Below are positions 32,665 to 41,583 of a DNA stretch of 64,000 bases, in pieces. Position 1 is the first letter of the stretch; every line of letters begins with the position of its first letter. Both the position numbers and the translations under genes were made by a program. The notes beneath the pieces were generated by a model. It worked only from the letters and a program-made list of their open reading frames with translations, ran no database searches and was not told where the DNA came from. The stretch is from Psychrobacillus sp032154225. Lineage in GTDB: Bacteria > Bacillota > Bacilli > Bacillales_A > Planococcaceae. The stretch is taken from positions 124,001 to 188,000 of the forward strand of contig NZ_JALDYF010000003.1 of the NCBI RefSeq assembly GCF_032154225.1, given 5' to 3'.

Positions 32665-34074
32665 TTATTGATTTAATAATTCTAAAATATCTGCTGAAAC
32701 GTATAATTTATCATCTTTCCATACAGGTACTTCTGCAAATTGGCGTAGGCTTCGGTTATAGCCGTATGCTTTTTGACCATGTGTAATCGTAATTGAACTG
32801 TTTCCTAATGTTGCAAGTGTCGTATTGTTTGCTTGATCTGTCTTCACTTCATAACCCAACTCTTCAGCTACTTCACTAAAAGGAATCATCATCGTTCCGT
32901 TTGTCATAAAATGATCGTTTTCAATAATCGTTTGGACTGCATCAAGCTCATCGATCCCAATAATTTTAGTTGGAATCGTTATTGCTGGAATACTTCTTGT
33001 TGAAGCTGTATAAAATACAATTAGCTCTTTTTCTTGTAAGTCTTTCAATGAAACCTTTTTACCGTTTTCATCAAGTAAAATTGTATTTTTTCCGATGCTT
33101 AATTTTAAACTATTGTCTAAACTTAAAAACTTCTTATTAAACTTACCTACCTTTACATTTCCAAACACTTTTTCATCATGTACGATGACAAATTCAGGTG
33201 TAACTCTTGGTGGATAAATTAAAAGCATTGGCTTGTTTTTAGCATAGTAAGCATCGATTTTTTGTCCTTTTTTGAAAGAATCCTTTTTCAATGACTTCGT
33301 TGTACCACTGTTAAAAATTTTAGTTTCATCTGCAATAGGTAAAATCATCACTTGTGGTTCTTTGTCTGCTGTTTGTACTGTAAGAGTAACTTGATCTTTT
33401 TCAGTTACTACTTCTGTAACTTCCCCAGAAAAATTCATGTAATTCGTAAAGTCATTTTGTTCAACTTGTTCTGTTGAAGTATTAAGAGCAATAACTTTAT
33501 TTGGTGGTGTTTGTGGTGGAAGGCTCATTGTTGTAATTGTATAAAAAACAACTAATTCTTTTCCACTTAAATCAGCTTGTTCGATCTTCTCGCCTTTTTC
33601 ATTTACTAAAACTGTTTCTTTTCCAAGATTTAGCTTCAATTCTTGATCTAAACTTAAAAACTCACTATCAAACTTGCCTACTTTTACAGATCCAAACTTT
33701 TCTGCATCATTTACAATTACTAGATCTGCAGTAATTTGTGGAGGATAGATTGCAAGCATTGGCTTGTTTTTTCCATAATATGCATCAATTTGTTGACCTT
33801 TTTCGAATGATTCTTTTTTCACTGCTTCAGTTGTCCCACTATTGAATAGTAATGCATCGTCCGTTACTGTGAAAAACGTGATTTCTTTTCCTTCAGTTTC
33901 TACTGTTAGCGTAACTTTTTCTTTCCCAGTTACAACTTCCGTAATTTTTCCTGAAAGTTTCATATAATCTGTTGTTTCTTTTGGCATACTTTCTGCTTGA
34001 ACTTGCGGTTGATTGAATAGCATTCCGCCTATTAACAAGACTGCTACCATTGCAAATGCTGTTATTTTTTTCAT
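32665..34074 (-). CDS. Secreted protein with two tandem 160-aa modules and a copper amine oxidase N-terminal-like domain
   Basis: 469 aa. Signal peptide (cleavage likely after VQA, residue 27), then two copies of a beta-rich module (about 38-197 and 213-375). Both copies contain FNSGTT, an IDAYY(G/A)KNKPML segment and VKVGKF. The C-terminal 90 residues (MIPFSEVAEELGYEV, then ITITHGQKAYG) are a copper amine oxidase N-terminal-like (PF07833-type) domain, common in Bacillales surface proteins. Function unknown. ATG follows AAGGAG. Confidence 0.75.
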   Translation of the reverse strand: MKKITAFAMVAVLLIGGMLFNQPQVQAESMPKETTDYMKLSGKITEVVTGKEKVTLTVETEGKEITFFTVTDDALLFNSGTTEAVKKESFEKGQQIDAYYGKNKPMLAIYPPQITADLVIVNDAEKFGSVKVGKFDSEFLSLDQELKLNLGKETVLVNEKGEKIEQADLSGKELVVFYTITTMSLPPQTPPNKVIALNTSTEQVEQNDFTNYMNFSGEVTEVVTEKDQVTLTVQTADKEPQVMILPIADETKIFNSGTTKSLKKDSFKKGQKIDAYYAKNKPMLLIYPPRVTPEFVIVHDEKVFGNVKVGKFNKKFLSLDNSLKLSIGKNTILLDENGKKVSLKDLQEKELIVFYTASTRSIPAITIPTKIIGIDELDAVQTIIENDHFMTNGTMMIPFSEVAEELGYEVKTDQANNTTLATLGNSSITITHGQKAYGYNRSLRQFAEVPVWKDDKLYVSADILELLNQ

Positions 34075-34212
34075 GTTTTTTTGCTCCTTCGCTTTCGTTT
34101 CAAAAGATTAGACGCACAACAATAAAAAACGTTACAAAAAAAATGAAACGTTCCTCAAATTAAACACGTATAGTAGAGAGAAAATAAAATATTCATAGAA
34201 TGGAGTTTACAT

Positions 34213-35112
34213 ATGACGTTATCTATTCAACAAGTAACGAAGAAATACCAAAACTTTGTTGCCGTCGATAATCTATCCTTTACGATTGAAAAAGGAGAAA
34301 TTTATGGATTAATCGGGCAAAATGGTGCGGGTAAGACAACTACGTTTCGCATGATTTTGGATCTTCAAGAAACAACAGAAGGCACTATTACGTGGAATGG
34401 TCAGCATATTAACTCGATTAATCGAGATATTTTAGGATATTTACCTGAGGAAAGAGGCATTTTCCCTTCAATGAAAGTGGAAGACCAGCTTTACTTTTTT
34501 GGAGAATTAAGAGGAAAGAAACGCAAAGACTTGATCAAAGAAGTGGATTACTGGATTAATCGCTTTGACTTAGAAGATAAGCGAAAAGCTAAAGCGGAAA
34601 CTTTGTCAAAAGGAAATAAGCAAAAGGTTCAATTAATCGCAAGCTTCATCCACCAGCCTGAGTTCCTTATTCTAGATGAGCCTTTCAGCGGATTAGACCC
34701 TGTAAATATGGATTTATTGAAACATGCCATTTTAGAATTAAGGGATAAAGGGACGACGATTTTATTTTCCAGCCATCAAATGGATAACGTAGAAGAGCTT
34801 TGTGATCATCTTTGCTTATTGAAACGTGGCGTCTCTTTGTTTACAGGTAGTTTATTAGATTTGAAAAAGCAATATGGAAAAACAAAATTAACGATTCGTA
34901 CAGATATATCAGCGGATCTACTCCAAAAGCTTGAAGGGGTAAAAGACGTTCATATTAGTAAAGATCAATACATTTTAACACTCGAAAATGAAGACTACGC
35001 ACAATCCATTTTCGATTTCGTCTCTAATGGAAAATATATTGAGAAGTTCAGTTTAGATTATTTGTCATTAGAAGAAATTTTCAAAGACAAGGTTGGTGGT
35101 ACAAATGTCTAA
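34213..35112 (+). CDS. yhaQ: ABC transporter ATP-binding protein, YhaQ-like
   Basis: 299 aa. Walker A GQNGAGKTTT, a signature region LSKGNKQKVQ and Walker B FLILDEPFSGLDP, then a C-terminal extension of about 80 residues typical of the YhaQ/NatA subgroup (EIFKDKVG at the end). Drives an exporter with the overlapping permease gene; the substrate may be Na+ or a toxic compound. ATG follows TGGAG. Confidence 0.85.
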   Translation: MTLSIQQVTKKYQNFVAVDNLSFTIEKGEIYGLIGQNGAGKTTTFRMILDLQETTEGTITWNGQHINSINRDILGYLPEERGIFPSMKVEDQLYFFGELRGKKRKDLIKEVDYWINRFDLEDKRKAKAETLSKGNKQKVQLIASFIHQPEFLILDEPFSGLDPVNMDLLKHAILELRDKGTTILFSSHQMDNVEELCDHLCLLKRGVSLFTGSLLDLKKQYGKTKLTIRTDISADLLQKLEGVKDVHISKDQYILTLENEDYAQSIFDFVSNGKYIEKFSLDYLSLEEIFKDKVGGTNV

Positions 35113-36343
35113 ATTTTGGCTTCTCGTCAAGCAATTATATACACAAAAGATTAAGGCAAAATCATTTATTCTTTCCATCGTCATGTATGTTGTCATTATT
35201 AGTGCCGCAATGTTTTGGTCTGATATTAAAGAAGCATTATTTAAAGATGAGCCTTTGCAAATAGCGTTAGTAAATGAAACAGATGCAAACATTGAGGAAT
35301 TATTCAAATCTAGTAGCGATTTGGAGTTTACATTCCCAACTAACGCAACAGCTGAAATTGAAAAACAAGTAGTCGATGGTGATTTTGCTGCAGCCATTTT
35401 CATTAAAGACCAAGATAAATCGCTCGTTGCAGAAATAGCAACATTCGAGCCACTAACGTTTAATGATCAGCTTAGCTTATCTTCACAGCTTCAATATGCT
35501 GGAAAACTATATGAAGTACAACAGCTTAATCTAACTGCAGAACAAGCAGAGAAAATTCTCCAATCGGAAACAGTCATTTCGATGAAAAACTTAAATGAAG
35601 AATCCGTAAACGGAAAAAGCGAAGGAGAAAAAGCAGCTGGTATTGGTGCTTCTATGTTAGTTGGGTTTTTAATCTATTCATTTGTCATGACATTTTTATC
35701 GATGATTACGACAGATGTTGCTTCTGAAAAAGGTTCACGTGTGCTAGAAGTATTACTTGCGAGCATTAAACCTTCCACTCATTTTATGGCCAAACTGACG
35801 GGAACTTTCTTACTTGCGTTAACTCAAATAGGGTCTTTATTGCTCGTACAAGGTCTATTATTTATGGTAATAGATAATGGTTCAAAATGGGATGCAGTGT
35901 TAGAAATAATGAATGAATTATCCTTCACCTTTATCGGATATGCAGTTGCCTTTTTATTGCTAACAATTATGCTCTATTTAATCATTGGAGCATTACTTGG
36001 CTCGCTCGTATCTAAAGTAGAAGAATCTAGCCAAGCAATGATGCCTGCTATGATGCTTGGAATACTTGGATTCTACGTATTACTTTCTGGAATGTACAGC
36101 CCAGATACAATTCTGATAAAAGTATTCTCGTTCATTCCTTTTACATCTGGAATGGTTATGCCACTTCGAATTGGCGCAACCGATATCTCTTCCTTTGCAC
36201 CTATGCTATCACTACTTTTACTAATTGGAACAGTAGTCCTTATGTTCTTCGTGAGCCTGTCCTTCTATAAGCGAAGTGTCTTAACATATAGCTCAGGTGG
36301 TATTATCCAAAAAATCAAAACAGTTTTAAAAATGACAACTTAA
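35105..36343 (+). CDS. yhaP: ABC transporter permease, YhaP/NatB-like
   Basis: 412 aa. An N-terminal membrane helix, a large extracellular loop (about 45-180), then five to six helices (SMLVGFLIYSFVMTFLSMIT onward). The DVASEKGSRVLEVLLASIKP coupling motif is typical of ABC-2-type exporters of the NatB/YhaP group. Overlaps the ATPase gene by 8 bp. ATG 35105 is preferred over GTG 35093. Confidence 0.85.
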   Translation: MSKFWLLVKQLYTQKIKAKSFILSIVMYVVIISAAMFWSDIKEALFKDEPLQIALVNETDANIEELFKSSSDLEFTFPTNATAEIEKQVVDGDFAAAIFIKDQDKSLVAEIATFEPLTFNDQLSLSSQLQYAGKLYEVQQLNLTAEQAEKILQSETVISMKNLNEESVNGKSEGEKAAGIGASMLVGFLIYSFVMTFLSMITTDVASEKGSRVLEVLLASIKPSTHFMAKLTGTFLLALTQIGSLLLVQGLLFMVIDNGSKWDAVLEIMNELSFTFIGYAVAFLLLTIMLYLIIGALLGSLVSKVEESSQAMMPAMMLGILGFYVLLSGMYSPDTILIKVFSFIPFTSGMVMPLRIGATDISSFAPMLSLLLLIGTVVLMFFVSLSFYKRSVLTYSSGGIIQKIKTVLKMTT

Positions 36344-36357
36344 TACTACTTTTTTCG

Positions 36358-36385
36358 ACGTGAAAGCCCATGCTTTCACGTTTTT
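36358..36385 (+). terminator. Terminator of the yhaQP operon
   Basis: Perfect 10-bp stem ACGTGAAAGC / GCTTTCACGT with a 4-base loop and TTTTT. Confidence 0.88.
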
Positions 36386-36500
36386 CACTGTTTCCGCCAA
36401 AATATTCTTTTTTTCGCAATAAGTTCTTGACCATTACATAGCAAGAACTTATCATGAAAAGATAAAGTTATCATAGATAGAATGGAGGGTATTAATCATT

Positions 36501-38186
36501 ATGAGCATAGGAAAAAAATTGTACACTGGCTTTGGTATTTTAATACTATTTTTACTTATAAGTTCGACAGTCGGTTACACACAGTTGAAAAAGATTGATG
36601 ACGACTATACTTTTATCTTAGAAGATAGTGTTCAGAAGATAAACCAGGCACGTAATATTTCAGATGCCATTTCTGCACAAGGAGTATATGTTCGTTCATA
36701 TATATTAGAACCATCTGAAGCGACAATCGAAAATCTGAAAAAACAACAAGCAATCATCGATACTATAACAGTAGATCTTGAAAAAATATTTGTTAATACA
36801 GAAATGCTTAATCAGCTTCAAAAAATAAAGGATAGTCAACAGATGTTCAATGCAACTTCCGAAGAAATTTTATCTGTTGTAAAAGCAGGTCAGACAGACG
36901 AAGCGGTAAAATTACTTTCTAGTAAAGCACGCCCAGCAAATGAAGGACTTCGATCTGCAGTTTTAGCAATTATCGATTTTCAAACTACTGAAATGGAAAC
37001 TATAAAAACTGAAGCACAAGAATCAGCACGTTTAAGCACGATATTTATTCTTATTATTGCAATTTTTTCTACTATTCTAGCATTCGCTGTAGCAGTGTTT
37101 ATCACACGTGCTATTACTGTGCCAGTTAATAAGCTATCAGCAGCAGCGGCAGTTATTGCAAATGGTGACTTAAGTCAAGAAGATGTAACTGTCAAAACAA
37201 AAGATGAAATTCGTGACCTATCTGCTTCATTTAATTTAATGAAATCTAATTTACACGCGCTCATTAATAATATAGCTACAAATGTTGAACAGACCACTGC
37301 TGCTGCAGAGCAATTATCAGCTAGTACGGATGAAGTTGCACTTTCATCCAACGATGTTGCAAAACGAGTAGAAATAATGGCGGAAGGTGCAGCTCAATCT
37401 GCTGCAACAGGAAAAGAAAGTTCTGTTGCAATGGAGGAAACGGCTAACGGCGTACAAAGAATTGCTGAAGCAACACAAATGCTTCACTCAAAAGCAGTCG
37501 ACACACAAGCAGTTGCGAATGAAGGCGAGAAAACATTAATAACTGCTGAAGAACAAATGCTTGTTATTCAAAAGTCTTCTCATGAAACAAATGAGCGCAT
37601 TAAAAAATTAAGTGCCCAATCTGCTGAAATCGAAAATATTTCAAAAGTTATTACTGCAATTACTGAACAAACGAATCTTCTTGCACTAAATGCTGCTATC
37701 GAAGCTGCACGTGCTGGAGAGCATGGAAAAGGCTTTGCTGTTGTTGCAGATGAAGTGCGTAAACTTGCAGAGGAATCGAAGAACTCTGCAAATCAAATTG
37801 TTGGGCTCACAACTTTGATCCAGCAAGATACGAAAGAAGTAGAAAATGCAGTAAGTACTACAGTAAATAATGTAGAAGAAGGCGTTACTTTCATCCAAAA
37901 TGCACAAACTGCGTTTGGTAGTATTATGGGAGCTATTCAAGATATGGCTTCACAAATAGAAGAAGTTTCTGCATCTTCTGAAGAAATTTCTGCAAGCACA
38001 GAACAAGTTGCAGCTTCAGTGAATGAAATGTCCTCTGCTTCGGAAAATTCTTCTGAACAATCCGAAATGATTGCAGCCGCTGTAGAAGAACAAACAGCAA
38101 CTATGCAAGAAATTAGTGCTGTTGCAAGATCATTAAGTACAGGTGCTATGGACATACAAGAACAAATCAACCAATTTAAAATATAA
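36501..38186 (+). CDS. Methyl-accepting chemotaxis protein (4HB sensor)
   Basis: 561 aa. Membrane helix 1 (about 8-28), a four-helix-bundle sensor (about 30-175), membrane helix 2 (about 180-202), HAMP (about 203-255) and a long cytoplasmic coiled coil with the CheA/CheW hairpin tip ITEQTNLLALNAAIEAARAG. Ligand unknown. ATG follows TGGAGGG. It is transcribed alone before a terminator that recurs at 41.5 kb. Confidence 0.92.
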   Translation: MSIGKKLYTGFGILILFLLISSTVGYTQLKKIDDDYTFILEDSVQKINQARNISDAISAQGVYVRSYILEPSEATIENLKKQQAIIDTITVDLEKIFVNTEMLNQLQKIKDSQQMFNATSEEILSVVKAGQTDEAVKLLSSKARPANEGLRSAVLAIIDFQTTEMETIKTEAQESARLSTIFILIIAIFSTILAFAVAVFITRAITVPVNKLSAAAAVIANGDLSQEDVTVKTKDEIRDLSASFNLMKSNLHALINNIATNVEQTTAAAEQLSASTDEVALSSNDVAKRVEIMAEGAAQSAATGKESSVAMEETANGVQRIAEATQMLHSKAVDTQAVANEGEKTLITAEEQMLVIQKSSHETNERIKKLSAQSAEIENISKVITAITEQTNLLALNAAIEAARAGEHGKGFAVVADEVRKLAEESKNSANQIVGLTTLIQQDTKEVENAVSTTVNNVEEGVTFIQNAQTAFGSIMGAIQDMASQIEEVSASSEEISASTEQVAASVNEMSSASENSSEQSEMIAAAVEEQTATMQEISAVARSLSTGAMDIQEQINQFKI

Positions 38187-38188
38187 TC

Positions 38189-38234
38189 TATTACACAAAA
38201 CAACCATGAAAATTCAAACTTTCATGGTTGTTTT
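38189..38234 (+). terminator. Terminator, copy 1 of a duplicated 46-bp sequence
   Basis: Stem AACAACCATGAAA / TTTCATGGTTGTT with a T-run. The 46 bp match 41479-41524 at 44 positions, including unstructured flank TATTACAC. Confidence 0.9.
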
Positions 38235-38311
38235 CTTATTTATTTTTGTGCATGGCACCCGTGCAGATTCCAACAATTTCTGTCGAACTGTAGGAAGAAA
38301 CAGAGAATATA

Positions 38312-38339
38312 TTGTTAATCTAAAGTATAAAAGTATAAT
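38312..38339 (+). promoter_or_regulatory. Promoter of the TRAP transporter genes
   Basis: TTGTTA (38312-38317), a 16-bp spacer, then TATAAT (38334-38339). Predicted start near 38346, upstream of the cre-like site. Confidence 0.65.
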
Positions 38340-38396
38340 AATGTTAACCTTCTATCTGAAGTGCTAACAAATCCATAAGTTATATGTCCCTTATTT

Positions 38397-38410
38397 TGAA
38401 AGCGCTATCA
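38397..38410 (+). promoter_or_regulatory. Catabolite-responsive element (cre) candidate
   Basis: TGAAAGCGCTATCA matches the CcpA consensus TGWAANCGNTNWCA at every position. It lies about 50 bp downstream of the predicted transcription start and 35 bp before the gene, where CcpA could act as a roadblock. Confidence 0.7.
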
Positions 38411-38444
38411 AAAAGGAGAAATACTAATTTTGGAGGAGAGAGAA

Positions 38445-39443
38445 ATGAAGAAGAAATTACTAGGTTTTGTCGCTGTGCTTCTCAGCATGATTTTGTTAAT
38501 GGGTGGTTGTAGTGAGGGTAAAAAAAATATTGCAATAGGACCCCCTGCAAGTGAGACAAACTCGATTTCCAAACTCATCTTGGACGCATATAGCATTGGA
38601 GATGATGAATATACTGGTTTTCAAGAAGGATTTGGCGATGCCGCTGATGGTGTACAAGATGGGAACATCGACATTTCTATTGGAATTTTAGGTCTTCCAG
38701 CAGCTAGTATCGAAAGCTTACAAGCATCTGTCGGAGATGTTGTTATGTTAAGCCTCTCGGACGATGCTATTGCAAAAATTGAAGAAAAAAGTGGATATAG
38801 ACATCACACAATTCCAAAGGAAACCTATGATTTTCTGGAGAACGACGTTCAAACAGTTACTGCATATGCGATTCTCATGGGGAGTACAGATACAATCGAC
38901 GATGAATTAGGCTATGAACTTGCAAAAGTAATGATAGAAAAAGCGAGCGAGAACACGCACGCTCAGGCGAAACAAATGATTTTAGAAAATGCTCTTCGGG
39001 GTTCTGAAGGTCTTCCTATCCATCCTGGTGCTAAGCGCTACTATGAGGAAAAAGGTTTAACAGTAGACAACCCTGTTGCTGAACTTACTGCCGATAATGG
39101 TAACCGCAAAAAAGAACTAATTTTAGGTACCGGTAGTCAAGGTGGTACTTATTATCCACTTGGAGGTGAAATGGCAAGTATTTGGAACAAAAATATCAAT
39201 GGAGTAAATATAACGAACACAGAAACAGGTGCATCCGTTGAAAATCTATCCAGTATCCGTGATGGGAATATGGATCTAGGAATGACCGTTCATGTTCCAG
39301 CCCTACAAGCAATAAAAGGAGAAGCCGCTTTTGATGGTCATCAAGTTCCAAACGCCGCTTTTATTGGGCATGTCTATCCAGAAGTTATTCAAATTGTTAC
39401 ACGTAAAAACACCGGCATAAAAAGTTTTGACGATTTGAAATAA
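38445..39443 (+). CDS. TAXI-family TRAP transporter solute-binding lipoprotein, circularly permuted
   Basis: 332 aa. Lipoprotein signal with lipobox LMGGC (Cys22). Normal TAXI proteins begin with the GTGSQGGTYYPLGG region and reach the LKGKK-IAIGPPAS region after about 110 residues. Here the order is reversed. Residues about 25-208 are the usual second part (KKNIAIGPPAS to HPGAKRYYEEKGL), 209-221 are a linker, and 222-332 are the usual first part, ending at the equivalent point, SFDDLK, with a stop codon. No frameshift is visible. It may be a functional permutant, since the domains of this fold can tolerate it, or a rearranged dead gene. ATG 38445 follows GGAGGAGAG. Confidence 0.85.
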   Translation: MKKKLLGFVAVLLSMILLMGGCSEGKKNIAIGPPASETNSISKLILDAYSIGDDEYTGFQEGFGDAADGVQDGNIDISIGILGLPAASIESLQASVGDVVMLSLSDDAIAKIEEKSGYRHHTIPKETYDFLENDVQTVTAYAILMGSTDTIDDELGYELAKVMIEKASENTHAQAKQMILENALRGSEGLPIHPGAKRYYEEKGLTVDNPVAELTADNGNRKKELILGTGSQGGTYYPLGGEMASIWNKNINGVNITNTETGASVENLSSIRDGNMDLGMTVHVPALQAIKGEAAFDGHQVPNAAFIGHVYPEVIQIVTRKNTGIKSFDDLK

Positions 39444-39471
39444 CATCCTTAAAGGAAAGTGTGGTGAGATA

Positions 39472-41442
39472 ATGAATGAACAGCAAACCGTTGACGCGCA
39501 GGAAATATTAGAAAAATACGACAAGGAAAATCAATATCGAACTAACATCGGAAAATGGGCATGGTTTGTCACATTTTTAGGAGTTTCTCTTACTGTATTC
39601 CATCTATATACTGCTTATTTCGGTACACTTCCTACCCAAAAGCAAGGCGCAGTCCACTTAGGAACCGCACTCGGGGTTATCTTTCTACTGTATCCTTTAA
39701 AAAAAGGTATGCAGAAAATCCATAAGACAGTTCCGTGGTATGATGTTTTGCTAGCCTTTACTGCGATGTATGTAACATATCATAAAATTTTTTACTTTGA
39801 TTCCATACTGCAGAGTAGAATTTCCGGTTATAGCTTACCGGATATTATCATCTCTGTACTAGGTATTGTTCTAGTACTAGAGGCTACAAGGAGAACGGTA
39901 GGCTTACCAATTGTTATTGTGGCACTAGTTGCCATGCTATATGCTATTTTCGGAAATTTTGTCCCTACACAAATTCTTTCACATCCTGGTTTTTCATTTG
40001 ATCGAACTGCAACGACCCTTTGGTATAAGGAAAGCGGTATTTTTGGAACTCCGATTCAGATTTCTGCAAAGTTTATTTTCCTTTTCCTATTCTTTGGTGT
40101 AATACTTGTACAAACGAATATAGGGAAATTCTTCAATGATCTAGCGTTTTCCTTAACTGGTCGCTATACAGGTGGAACAGCGAAAACGGCAGTAATTGCC
40201 AGTGCATTACAGGGAACCGTTTCGGGAAGTTCTGTGGGCAACACAGTCGCAACTGGTTCTTTCACAATTCCGATGATGAAAAATGCAGGATTTAAACCTG
40301 AATTTGCTGGTGCTACAGAAGCTGCTGCATCAACTGGTGGCCAAATTATGCCGCCAATGATGGGTGCTGCTGCATTCATCATGATGGAATACTTAGGCGT
40401 TTCGTATGGGGTCATAATGTTAGCGGCTGTTATTCCAGCAGTTCTTTATTTTACGGGAATTTTTATTGGGACTCATTTTGAGGCTAAAAAGTTAAAGATA
40501 TTTGGTTTACCAAAATCTCAATTACCTTCTTTCCCAAAACTGATGAAAAGAAACTGGTTCATGCTTCTGCCATTGCTAGTGATTATGGGAACAATTCTGT
40601 ATGGTTTCACTCCACAACGCGCAGCTCTTTTTGGAATTATTTCCGCATTTTTAGTAAGCCTTGTCCGTAAAGAAACAAGAATGTCATTAAGACAGACGGT
40701 TAATCTTCTTGAGCAAGGTACAAGAGTTGCACTCCCTGTCATTGCTGCTGTAGCTACTGCTGGTGTCATCGCGGGAGTTGTTAGTATGACAGGTCTAGGT
40801 TCAAAGTTCGCTGCTGGTGTTATCGCTTTATCAAACGGTTATTTAATTCTTGCACTAATTTTCACAATGATTGCCTGCCTTATCTTAGGTATGGGACTTC
40901 CAACTACAGCAAACTATGTCGTAACAGCAACTATAGCTGCTCCGGTGCTCATCAATGAATTCGGAGTGGCACCAATAGCTGCCCATATGTTCGTTTTCTA
41001 CTTCGGCATTGCTGCTGATATTACCCCTCCCGTATGCCTTGCAGCTTATGCTGGGGCTGGAATTGCAGGCGCAAATCCATTTAAAACAGGAATGAATGCA
41101 GTTAAATTAGCCATAGCAGCATTTATTGTTCCATTTATCTTCATTTACAATCCGATTTTAGTTATGGTTGACGTCGAGCCAGTTATGTTAATATTTTCCG
41201 TAGTCGCTTCCCTAATTGGCATGATGGCCGTAAGTAGCTCCATGATTGGATTTTTTATTCGAAACTCAAGGATTTGGGAACGATTTGTCCTATTTGTAGC
41301 GGGTATCATGCTAATAGTACCTGAAATTCTAAGTAGTCTAATTGGCGTGGTCCTGATAGCCGCAATATGGCTTATCCAAAAACAGCGCACAGACGATGAA
41401 TACGAAACAGAAAGCTCCTCAGTCAATCAAGTCTTGTATTAA
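39472..41442 (+). CDS. TRAP transporter fused permease (4TM plus 12TM)
   Basis: 656 aa. The small DctQ-like part (about 25-150) and the large DctM-like part (about 165-640) are fused, as usual for TAXI systems. Conserved segments are GTVSGSSVGNTVATGSFTIP, TGGQIMPPMMGAAAF and GMGLPTTANYV. It imports a dicarboxylate or similar organic anion with Na+; the actual substrate is unknown. It starts 28 bp after the binding-protein gene. Confidence 0.92.
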   Translation: MNEQQTVDAQEILEKYDKENQYRTNIGKWAWFVTFLGVSLTVFHLYTAYFGTLPTQKQGAVHLGTALGVIFLLYPLKKGMQKIHKTVPWYDVLLAFTAMYVTYHKIFYFDSILQSRISGYSLPDIIISVLGIVLVLEATRRTVGLPIVIVALVAMLYAIFGNFVPTQILSHPGFSFDRTATTLWYKESGIFGTPIQISAKFIFLFLFFGVILVQTNIGKFFNDLAFSLTGRYTGGTAKTAVIASALQGTVSGSSVGNTVATGSFTIPMMKNAGFKPEFAGATEAAASTGGQIMPPMMGAAAFIMMEYLGVSYGVIMLAAVIPAVLYFTGIFIGTHFEAKKLKIFGLPKSQLPSFPKLMKRNWFMLLPLLVIMGTILYGFTPQRAALFGIISAFLVSLVRKETRMSLRQTVNLLEQGTRVALPVIAAVATAGVIAGVVSMTGLGSKFAAGVIALSNGYLILALIFTMIACLILGMGLPTTANYVVTATIAAPVLINEFGVAPIAAHMFVFYFGIAADITPPVCLAAYAGAGIAGANPFKTGMNAVKLAIAAFIVPFIFIYNPILVMVDVEPVMLIFSVVASLIGMMAVSSSMIGFFIRNSRIWERFVLFVAGIMLIVPEILSSLIGVVLIAAIWLIQKQRTDDEYETESSSVNQVLY

Positions 41443-41478
41443 CATGCCTAACACTTAATACCAAACGAAAATAGAGTA

Positions 41479-41524
41479 TATTACACCTAACAACCATGAA
41501 AATTCAAACTTTCATGGTTGTTTT
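41479..41524 (+). terminator. Terminator, copy 2 of the duplicated 46-bp sequence
   Basis: Same stem as at 38.2 kb, with a longer T-run. Placed after the TRAP permease gene, so the two copies bracket the cassette in direct orientation. Confidence 0.9.
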
Positions 41525-41583
41525 TTTGATTCGTCTGAAAGCTCGTTGCATAAAATAATGCATGAAAGAAAGGATGCCGATAT

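Noticed and set aside
38189..41524. The 46-bp direct repeats as phage or element attachment sites
   Set aside because: Each copy is a functional-looking terminator and no integrase or mobility gene lies between them; recombination between terminators is a simpler reading.
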